Assembly: GCA_015501075.1 (NCBI GenBank)
Contig: JADNYJ010000643.1
Coordinates: forward strand, 1-17,287
DNA length: 17,287 bases
Reading direction: 5' to 3'
Origin: Gymnopilus junonius
Lineage: Eukaryota > Basidiomycota > Agaricomycetes > Agaricales > Galerinaceae
Each line of letters starts with the position of its first letter. Position 1 is the first letter of the stretch. This document shows, one piece after another, positions 10,446-17,287 of the stretch. Position numbers and translations under genes: made by a program. The notes below the pieces were generated by a model, which was given only the letters and a program-made list of their open reading frames with translations, was not told where the DNA came from and ran no database searches.

Positions 10446-10471
10446 GTGACCGAGTACCTGATTACGTACAG
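10446..10471 (-). repeat. Right terminal inverted repeat
   Basis: 26 bp, the perfect reverse complement of 6401-6426, followed by the TA target duplicate at 10472-10473. Confidence 0.95.
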
Positions 10472-10565
10472 TATATGTACAATTAACTTCAAAACAAAAC
10501 ATAACCACTCTTGATCACTGTTCTTGGTTTCATCGCTTGCCTCAAGGAGATTTCCTGTACATACC

Positions 10566-12240
10566 CTAGCTTTTGCTTTGGGGTTTTCGATCTTCTTTTT
10601 TTCTAAGCAGACACTTATTTCGACGACAGGGCTTTGGCAGCAATCCATCAAGGTTCTTCCTTGATATAACGTCCAAGGGATCTCTTTCCATGACAGTGTC
10701 CCTCCTTATTAACTGGCATTGGCTTGGAAACCTTTCTCTTACTTGAATTGTGGTTTCTCATGCGACTGGTTGGTTTTCCATCATTTCAATGCACCTCACT
10801 ACTCGTGATCGGCGAACCAACTGACCGGAATATACTCCATTGGTAATCTCGTGCTCGAGCCAGAATGGCGGTCTTTCACTGACTAACACGGAACTATTTT
10901 GAGTGTCGAGCTTCGTCAAGAAGAATAGTTCGGGTTTGATTCCTCAACTTGAAACGAGACGAATTCTCATCCTCATGGGATTTCCTCTACATTCAGGAAC
11001 TTCCACGTTTCTTCCTATTTTATCCGACCTATATCATCCTCTCGTGGAAACCGTGTCGTCGCCGACTCACCGGAATGTATTGCGATCTCGCCCGAAATTG
11101 AGTAGGACATCCCTTTTGCTACACGCGACGGACCTCCGCCATGTGTAATCAAGAAATTTCGTGACATTTGTAGCAAGCCAGGCCGTCATTTCTCGACATG
11201 TATGTACAGAGGCAGCTAGCTTTCAACGCCATCTGTCCATCAAGCACCTGTTGTTCGACATGCAGTGACCAGGAGTGCGCGCGCCCAGAAATTCAGCCTA
11301 GCCGATTTTAGTACTGTTGGGAATCATGCACCGCGAAATTCTCGCTTACGGTACTGGATGTTCGTGTCCTATAGTGTCAGGCAATGACTGGAACGGATTT
11401 TGAGTTAAGTAATACAAGTTCTTGCCATGATTTATATTCCTCTACCTCTTGCTGAATATTTGAACGTAGACCAACCTTCCCGAATACCTCGGAATAAGAA
11501 TCCAGGGCTCCTTTCGTTAAATACCCTTTGCAGCGGGCCACAGAAGACCTTCAAATGGGCCTAGTAACTTCACAGCATTCATTTTCAATTTCCAACAGCG
11601 CTGCTTCTTTTCCCACCAGACTAGCCTTGTCCAGTTGCTGTGTTTGTGTATAACTCACTAAAGGCTGATCTTCGTTAACCCCATTTCTCTCTCTGCCAAT
11701 CTTGGAATTCAGGACCTTCAACGGCTCCTTTCTACTACGTCGCAATTTGATTGACGGATAGCAACGAGCGCTACCTTGGTTTCGTACTCAGTCGTCCAGT
11801 CATTAGCTATTCATTGAGCCCGAGTTGCCAAGATCTTTTCAATGGCTTCAGCAGAGTGACACCATTTAATCGCGCATGGAAATGCTCTGGAATTTGCTCT
11901 ATATGATTTACTTCGAACTTGGGTACGTTTCACGTTGGCATTTTTCCTAACATCACCCTCTTGGAGTAATTGATATTTGACACCTTTGGGGCTCCAACCG
12001 CAGTGTCGATTATATCATTTTATATGTATTGGTAATTAAAAAACAGATCTCTTTTGCTCGCCATTTGCCTCGTTCACACTTTCATGGTCAAAGTCCTTTT
12101 TGTGTCTTCAGCGTGCCGTTGTTCACTGGCGTCCTATTTCCCATGTGATTTGTGACGATTCGCGTTTGACGTTTAGGTCCTTGTCACCTACTGTCATGAT
12201 ATGATTTAGACGTGACGCTTTCTGGACATATCTTCAGCGG
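10566..12240 (-). pseudogene. Possible decayed coding remnant, family not recognised
   Basis: No intact gene is present, yet the minus strand reads as protein-like text over long stretches. From 10943 to 10761 it gives 61 open codons including ERPPFWLEHEITNGVYSG. From 10757 to 10569 it gives 63 open codons rich in Lys/Arg. From 11745 to 11551 it gives 64 codons including QLDKASLVGKEAALLEIENE. Around 11520-11380 it gives KGALDSYSEVFGKVGLRSN, and around 11880-11720 HSAEAIEKILATRAQ and ANDWTTEYETKVALVAIRQS. The pieces lie in different frames, and nearly all interrupting stops are TGA, as expected when CGA or TGG codons mutate by C-to-T or G-to-A change. I cannot name a family. It may be an old transposon or gene, or partly chance. 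Confidence 0.3.
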
Positions 12241-12323
12241 GCCGTGTGGGTCCAATGGGTCCAAGTGACAACTCGTTTTCAACGAAGAGACGTCAAAGCA
12301 ACCAGCCGCTTGGTCGTTGAAGC

Positions 12324-12331
12324 TATATAAA
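12324..12331 (+). promoter_or_regulatory. Orphan TATA box (TATATAAA)
   Basis: A perfect TATATAAA lies 36 bp before an ATG at 12367 that opens a 36-codon frame (MSGGRSVIKKGIKERVQ...) ending near 12477. Spacing is right for a core promoter, but no longer gene follows that I can assemble on this strand. Confidence 0.3.
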
Positions 12332-12600
12332 CATTGCTATGGGACCCTTTCACCAATCTCCCCGGAATGAGCGGCGGTCGCTCGGTCATCAAAAAAGGTA
12401 TCAAAGAGCGTGTACAGAAAAACTCGAGCTCTATTACCCTGAATGACAGCATTATGCTTCTCTCTTTTGTTCGTTGAAAAGAGGCGAGGAGATGAGAATT
12501 TATTGAATACCGCCTTGTCTAAAACTGGAAGAAATGTGATCTCGAATCAGATCAAGTTATGCCGTCCGTGTCAATGCACCATGTGGTGCAAAGCCTCACC

Positions 12601-12852
12601 CTACACCATGTGAGCTTCAAAGCCGAAGTATTTCGGGTAGCTCAACCCCAAATCTTTGATTTTCATAAGCTCAAGGACTTTATGCGTTCCTGAATCCCAA
12701 GTCGGGCACTTCCCAAGGCGGAACACGGGCGGAGGCGAGGCGCGAAGAGGCGTATACTGTTTCGCGGACTTGCTGGATTTTGGTGGCGTAAAATGATTTG
12801 AGGCTTGCTTCAGGATGGCGAGCTGCGCTTTGATATCATACACAGCCAACAT
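12601..12852 (-). CDS. Hypothetical 83-aa protein
   Basis: Not recognised. ATG at 12852, stop at 12601. It starts MLAVYDIKAQLAILKQ, is Ser/Lys/Pro-rich in the middle (PPKSSKSAKQYTPLRASPPP) and ends with a hydrophobic/aromatic stretch (LGLSYPKYFGFEAHMV). No signal peptide or membrane segment is evident. A TTATAAG motif at 12911-12917, about 60 bp upstream on the minus strand, fits a promoter. An overlapping plus-strand frame covers the same region (ATG 12871 to 13086), so the strand is not certain. It could also be the last or only surviving exon of a longer gene. Confidence 0.35.
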   Translation of the reverse strand: MLAVYDIKAQLAILKQASNHFTPPKSSKSAKQYTPLRASPPPVFRLGKCPTWDSGTHKVLELMKIKDLGLSYPKYFGFEAHMV

Positions 12853-13438
12853 TCTAGCAGGTGGCTAGCAATGAGTCAGTTCAGACTCCTTCATCCTGAA
12901 AGAAGAAAGCTTATAAGGGAGGCTGTCCTCATCTCGGAGCGATATCCGACTATCTCATCCGCGCATCAATCCATTGTTATCAGGCAGCGTCATTCAGGCA
13001 GATCTTTCGAATTACTCCGGTTTTTCTCTTCCCCATCGACAACGCCCTCGGCCAATTTCTTCGATGGGTACGTACCTGACAACTAACGGGCTCCCAATAC
13101 GAGAACGATATTGTACAACCAATTCGAGCAGTTGAGAAGACAGTTTACCATGATAATAGTGATAGACGTTCAAAAAGTGAGTAGCTACAGGTACGTTTTA
13201 TCCATGCGATGATGCTAAAGAACTCGAAGAATGGCGTAGATACATTACAGTGCACATCTAAGTTGTCCGTTGAATAAATAACAAGTCCTTGACTTCGTAA
13301 ATACTTAAATTACCTGAATGCAACATACGTGTTCTTCGGAGTGGAGAGATGAAGGTGGGATGGAGTTCGTGAAAACATGATAGTCTGAAATGAAGTCCGT
13401 CAGAAATAACTGGACTCTGGCCAAAAAATAGGGTAACG
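12853..13438. other. Intergenic region between the 83-aa frame and the GATA gene
   Basis: Both neighbours are on the minus strand, so this holds the possible promoter of the 83-aa frame (TTATAAG at 12911-12917) and the 3' flank of the GATA gene. No other feature can be supported. Confidence 0.5.
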
Positions 13439-14595
13439 TCATTTAGGTGAATGCTTCGAGCGCGGTCGTATTTTGTTCCTCTTCAGGGAGAGCGGTCGAG
13501 GTTTGCCTCGAAGCCGTGCATACACGCCACACGCATTGCACAGCTGATCTCCCGTCTTGCTTCTCCTCCAGACCGATGTGTGATGCGTCCGGCAATGGCT
13601 ACATTCTGGACCGACATAGTTCGCATCCGACTCCTCGGAGCTACTACCGTCGTCATCTGCGTCAATAAGTTCCTGAGGTCGAAGTTTGTTTCTTTGCTGA
13701 AGATAAAGACCGCATGCATTGCAAAGTGGTTTCATGGACGTGGGATCGCGACGCCACAAAGGAGTTGATGTAGCATGGCAATGAGAGCAGCTCTTTCCAG
13801 ACTCAGAATTGCGATCTTCACTGCGCCGTCGAGATTGATGATGAGGCGGAGGGGTACCTGATCCACTGGGTACAAAGCGGGGGACTGGTGATGGTGATGG
13901 TGAAGGACCAGGCGAAAAGCGGTGAGGGAAGGCATACCCGTTCAAAGGAATAGTTTGATTGGCAGGAGGCGTGAAAAGGGCAGTAGAAGAAGAGTCTGAT
14001 GAGGAGAATAGCATGTCACCGAGCGAGCTCGAACTAAACTGAGGAATTTGAACATTTAATTGATTATTCCATGGCTGCTCATGGCTGAACCTATGAGCGT
14101 TGAGAGACGAGTGTTGTTCGCTTTGTACATCCCAAGAACTCCAATCGCTTGCTGCGGGAACATGCAGATCGAGAGACGACCGCGGATGCGCAGGCTGAAA
14201 AGAGGGAGAATTTGGCGAATGCGTAGGTTCCAGGAAAGGGGCAGCGGCGAAATCAGGGGGCATAGACAAATCGGGACTATGAGTCGAGGGGTGAACGTCA
14301 CGTCGTTCGCGGCGTCGATGATCCGTTTCTGACTGAGCTATCCATTGCCTTTGATCACCAAGGTATGGGCCCATTCCGTTATAAGACTGGCGGGAGTCTA
14401 TAGAGAAGCTATAAAGAACGCCAACCATGTTTTACGAGTGCACTCACCAATTGGCCAAGTTTCTGAACGAATAATCCCAGCACCTCCTATCTGCGTTGAC
14501 GACGGTGAATAACCGGAGGGCATGTTTCCTGAATGCGAGGACGTGACTTTGCTTGGAGGAAAAAAACCAGTAGACTGTGGGCGCGAGTGCACCAT
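13439..14595 (-). CDS. Two-finger GATA-type zinc finger transcription factor
   Basis: A nuclear DNA-binding regulator expected to recognise HGATAR sites. Two exons, 14448-14595 and 13439-14397, flank a 50-bp GTGAGT...CTATAG intron, and the phases fit to give 368 aa with no frame break. The first 240 residues are Ser/Pro/His/Gln-rich and probably disordered, with a DRRRE-type basic patch near residue 75. Finger 1 (about 253-278) is C-X2-C-X18-C-X2-C and contains STPLWRRDPTSMKPLCNAC. Finger 2 (about 315-339) is C-X2-C-X17-C-X2-C and contains TSVWRRSKTGDQLCNAC. Each is followed by the basic arm expected of the family. An acidic Asp/Ser linker of about 36 residues separates them, and there is no Cys-rich block between them as in siderophore repressors (SreA/Urbs1). 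The protein ends soon after finger 2 in a very basic tail. ATG 14595 is chosen because a TATA box lies 53 bp upstream. Target pathway unknown. Confidence 0.92.
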
Positions 14596-14647
14596 GATCT
14601 CCCCAGGTATAAGAGTAGTTGACAAACTCTGGATCAACGGTGACTCG

Positions 14648-14655
14648 TTTATATA
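14648..14655 (-). promoter_or_regulatory. TATA box of the GATA factor gene (TATATAAA)
   Basis: TATATAAA on the minus strand lies 53 bp before the ATG at 14595, which places transcription start about 20-25 nt before the start codon. A TGATAG site (plus-strand CTATCA, 14704-14709) sits just upstream and could allow autoregulation; this is inference. Confidence 0.65.
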
Positions 14656-14898
14656 GCGAATAGAAAAAAGGCGTCGGGTGAAAGTCCTGTTACCGAAGAA
14701 GAGCTATCAAGATCTATGCAGGGGCAGATCCGGACGCCTGTGACGTTCGACGAACATGTCAAACGAAGAGACCGACCGCGAACTAGTCCGCAGGGAACAG
14801 GCAATAATTGGCATGAGCTTTGTATAACAAGCGCCTCGAGACCTCTGGGTTTCATCTGACAGCCGAATCTAAGGCCGTAGAATTGCCCCGAACCCCAT

Positions 14899-15463
14899 TT
14901 ACACAGACCAGAAAGCGAACAGATTGATGGAGATTTCAAATCCTTTGTGAACCACAGAAAGCAGACGTGCCGGTAATGGATTGGCTAACGTAAGGTGGGG
15001 TGCTAGTAACCATCCCCTTCTTGCCGACGGTTTCGGGATATTGCGATCCAACCCAAACTCATGACTCGACTGGCAGCCGCCACCGCATCCCTGATTCCGA
15101 GAGAGCTGTGCTTCTTGAAATTTCCTAATTTCAGGGGGATTTGCGCTCAAAGAAGAGGCGGTGATATATCCTTCTCCAAGATCGTGAATCATCGAGTCAT
15201 CTGCAGAATCCCGCTGAAAATCAATTCCCCGCCCAAGTTTGGAGTACTCTGAGAATGCCCCGAAATACGGATCTAGACACCGTCCACGAATGAGAAGAAT
15301 ACTCACTAATGACGAAAAGAAACGGTCGTAGATCATCGACTTCCTCATTATCGATATATGTACTTCTGTAGTCTGTAGATTTGTGATCCCCTTTGACTCC
15401 TCGTACATGGTGCTTCATATACGGTGGGATGCGGTGATGGGCACGAGAGGAGTGGGAGCGCAT
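14899..15463 (-). CDS. Hypothetical spliced protein, about 168-176 aa
   Basis: Not recognised. Exon 1 (15307-15463) starts MRSHSSRAHHRIPPYMKHH, is His/Arg-rich, and ends at a strong GTGAGT donor. The acceptor can be at 15249-15250 (58-bp intron, usual size) or at 15273-15274 (34 bp, very short); both keep the same frame. Exon 2 reads YSKLGRGIDFQRDSADDSMI, then GEGYITASSLSANPPEIRKF, then a Cys/Gly cluster (NQGCGGGCQSSHE), and stops at 14899. The 3' end past about residue 130 looks less protein-like and may hide another intron. A CACGTG E-box lies in the leader (15473-15478). It is transcribed toward the GATA gene, with 303 bp between its stop and that gene's ATG. Confidence 0.45.
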
Positions 15464-15893
15464 CCTAATGGCCACGTGCTTCTGAACGATAGAGGCTAAC
15501 AAGAATGTTGTGGTTGGCGCAAATTATAAATGAAATACATACGTATGCAGTACAATAGTACAGCTTTTTATTTGACCCATCAAATAGTAAGAATACTACA
15601 TATTTACCCTACTGAGATGGACAATATCTGTTTTTATTTTTATTACAGTGTTTTCCTGGAATTTTCAGTTCGTAGCTTCTCTGCTTTTCATTTGGGCGGG
15701 AATGCCCCTAATTCCCGACTCTTGAACTTTTTATAGCCTGCGTGCCTGACGCACGCTCTCGTCATCTCTTTGGCAACGAAGATGACATACGTATCTCATG
15801 GCTATTAGCGGCAGCATGCGCTACTCAATTAGACTGATTTTCCTAGAACACGTTCAAGAACTTGGTTTGAGTAATGTGAACAGGCATTTCATG
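15464..15893. other. Intergenic, AT-rich
   Basis: 5' flank of the hypothetical gene ending at 15463 and 3' flank of the next candidate; both are on the minus strand. No gene, repeat or RNA can be supported. Confidence 0.5.
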
Positions 15894-16340
15894 TCATTGT
15901 TCATGTCCAACTCCAAACCTTTCGCGCTTTAACGTACACAGCCGGTAATCCGTGCGTATGTTTCTCGTATTGGCCCCGGCATAATAAGTAATGCCTTCAA
16001 GCGAGGTGGGATCGTGGAGGATCGTAATCGATTGGAGGGTTGGCTTCACGGGCTCATCGTTATAGCTTCTAATCTCACGGAATGCGGAGATCGGCAAGCT
16101 AGTGTGAGCTTGTAAGTGATGCTCAATTTCTCATCCCAAACCGAGCTTTCGAACTCACTTTCCACTTTCAAGAATCTATCAACGAACTTAAGAGGAAGGA
16201 TAATCATCCGCGTTTCGGGCGAGAGAGCTTATCGAACGAGTGTGCAGATGTGGAAGGTGGAAAACCAGGACGTTAATTGATTTGGATTTTGGAATGGTCT
16301 ACATTCGAGAGCTCACCTCCTTGGCATCAATAGCTTTCAT
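15894..16340 (-). CDS. Candidate small three-exon gene, 88 aa
   Basis: Not recognised. Exon pieces 16317-16340, 16159-16186 and 15894-16108 join through introns 16187-16316 (GTGAGC...TTAAG, 130 bp) and 16109-16158 (GTGAGT...TTACAAG, 50 bp) with matching phases. They give a continuous frame from ATG to stop: MKAIDAKE, FVDRFLKVE, then THTSLPISAFREIRSYNDE and onward to TYYAGANTRNIRTDYR. Directly upstream and in another frame (about 16526-16343) lies further protein-like text (SPLDVYLAFLTTTSFSDPFG, RLIRLLRQHDLQAFGDE). The visible gene may therefore be the 3' part of a longer one whose frame is broken near 16340. Confidence 0.35.
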
Positions 16341-17287
16341 CATAAATCTCGTGGAAGAGATGCCAAAATGATGGGATGATTCGCTTTTTCATCTCCGAAG
16401 GCTTGAAGATCATGTTGCCTCAGAAGACGGATGAGCCTGCCAGCTCCAAAAGGATCAGAAAACGAAGTCGTTGTCAAGAATGCCAGGTAGACATCCAGGG
16501 GTGAGTGGGGACGCCTCGGGACTACAAATTACATATTTTGCGGTGTCGCGCTTGTTAGAGGAGCGAAGTTAAATGAGATTGATAGGTATACCACCAAACC
16601 TGAGAGCCAAATACCAGTGCAGTGGGCGTGCCCCACGAGGAAGCAAAGAATGGGCCTAATCACTCTTCCAGTTTAGAAATTTCAGTAATAATCTGTCAAG
16701 ATACATGGCGCGCAGGGGTAGATGTCATTCAGAAAATGATTGTAACAAGAAAGGTTCTCCACAACAAATCAGTGGAGGCGCGTTCCGATGACGCTTCAGA
16801 CGCGACGGCCAACTTTAGCCGGAATGCAGCGGACCGAGCATTAAGTAGTCAAGCAGGGTTCCCAGTGGCAGTCATTCAGAATCCGCGTTTTTCGGTCCTA
16901 TAGTAGCAATGCGAACCCAGAGATTCAGCAAGCAGGCCAACCACCCATGCACATTGGTGATCGCGCAGGGATGACGGAACTTTTGCAGACACATACTTTC
17001 AGTCTGATCGCAGTTATAACGAGTCGACTGCGACTTGGACAGGATCGAGAAGGTTTTGAGACAGAAACGGTAACAAATTAGGCTTTTGCCATATGCGAGT
17101 GACCAAAATTAGGGTGTAAACTTTCGCTGCGATCAGTGCAGACTTCTTGATTTCTTGTCTTGTCATAATTTGTAAAATTGGCTTCTGGACAATCACACTA
17201 ACTTGGTAAAGCATCTCTTAGAGTATTACATGAGGGTCAGTGCATTTGTCTCGTGGCTCAAAGATGATACTTACTGCCTAAGGGTCC
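16341..17287. other. Right-hand region without a supported gene
   Basis: Apart from the open, protein-like minus-strand stretch at about 16343-16526 described with the preceding candidate, nothing here can be called. No terminal repeats, tRNA boxes or known domains are seen up to the window edge. Confidence 0.4.

Larger units (their letters stand above)
6401..10471 (+). mobile_element. Complete pogo-type (Tc1/mariner superfamily) DNA transposon, 4071 bp
   Basis: Perfect 26-bp terminal inverted repeats at 6401-6426 and 10446-10471 begin CTGTACGTAATCAGG. They are flanked on both sides by TA (6399-6400 and 10472-10473), the target duplication of Tc1/mariner and pogo elements. Inside is one transposase gene on the plus strand with CENP-B-like helix-turn-helix domains and a D-D-D catalytic domain. 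At 4.07 kb it is well over the roughly 2 kb usual for fungal pogo/Fot1 elements, because of an 880-bp 5' region and a long transposase tail. Intact identical ends suggest a recent insertion. The transposase frame is nevertheless broken once, so if that is real, this copy would need a transposase from elsewhere. Confidence 0.93.
10120..10471 (+). other. Transposon 3' region with right end
   Basis: There is no coding region. It carries a GTGACCGAGTAC copy at 10261-10272, in the same orientation as the right terminal repeat, and the terminal repeat itself at 10446-10471. The palindrome-like GGCCTAAATTGGGCC lies just inside (about 10281-10295). Confidence 0.65.

Noticed and set aside
10933..10943. 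GGTTTGATTCC resembling a tRNA B box
   Set aside because: The T-stem does not pair, no A box lies at the right distance and no acceptor stem can be formed.
12871..13086. Plus-strand 71-codon frame starting MSQFRLLHPERRKLIREA
   Set aside because: It covers the likely promoter of the minus-strand 83-aa frame, has no visible promoter or splice context of its own, and no motif I recognise. Its openness can be chance.
16412..16486. Plus-strand ATG frame with KRIRKRSRCQECQ, resembling the start of a Zn2Cys6 domain
   Set aside because: Only two of six cysteines are present, the frame stops within a few codons and no downstream exon supplies the rest; the minus strand there reads better.
16622..16903. 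Plus-strand 93-codon frame at the right of the window
   Set aside because: It opens with GTG, has no motif, splice partner or promoter, and its composition is not convincing.
1..17287. CRISPR array, LTR pair or bacterial-type operon
   Set aside because: No regularly spaced repeats, no long direct terminal repeats and no polycistronic gene packing were seen; the DNA is intron-rich fungal sequence.

Overview
The window is fungal nuclear DNA, almost certainly from an Agaricomycete (mushroom-forming basidiomycete). Genes are cut by many short introns, mostly about 48-73 bp, with GTRNGT-type donors and YAG acceptors. The recognisable proteins are a NACHT-type NLR fragment, an amino acid permease, a two-finger GATA factor and a CENP-B/pogo-type transposase. 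The species cannot be told from the sequence.

Layout. 1-1454 (+): 3' part of an NLR-like NACHT gene, cut by the window edge. 1455-2472: intergenic. 2473-4815 (+): a 12-exon amino acid/polyamine permease of the yeast AAT type. It is readable throughout by family motifs, but one-base losses break the frame repeatedly. 4816-5337: convergent intergenic. 5338-6266 (-): a four-exon gene for a small Cys-anchored protein with an acidic HLIP segment, possibly a LAMTOR1/Meh1-type adaptor. 6401-10471: a complete 4.07-kb pogo-type DNA transposon with a TA target duplication, perfect 26-bp terminal inverted repeats, a promoter-like TATA, and a two-intron transposase with a D-D-D triad and a very long coiled-coil/Arg-Gly C-terminal tail. 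It sits 134 bp upstream of the start codon of the minus-strand adaptor-like gene. 10472-12600: no intact gene; its minus strand carries protein-like, partly decayed reading frames. 12601-12852 (-): an unrecognised 83-aa reading frame. 13439-14595 (-): an intact two-exon GATA factor with its own TATA box. 14899-15463 (-): an unrecognised spliced gene. 15894-16340 (-): a small three-exon candidate. The rest is empty as far as I can see.

The main points are as follows. (1) The transposon is complete at its ends, but its transposase frame is broken once. (2) Every frame break I can place by family motif (about six in the permease, one in the transposase, probably two in the NLR) is the loss of exactly one base, with no nonsense substitution in those genes. 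That pattern suggests an indel-prone assembly at least as strongly as true pseudogenes. The GATA and adaptor-like genes are unbroken. (3) No known multi-gene system is visible. An exciting new system is not evident; the most unusual object is the transposase tail together with the repeated terminal motifs of its element.
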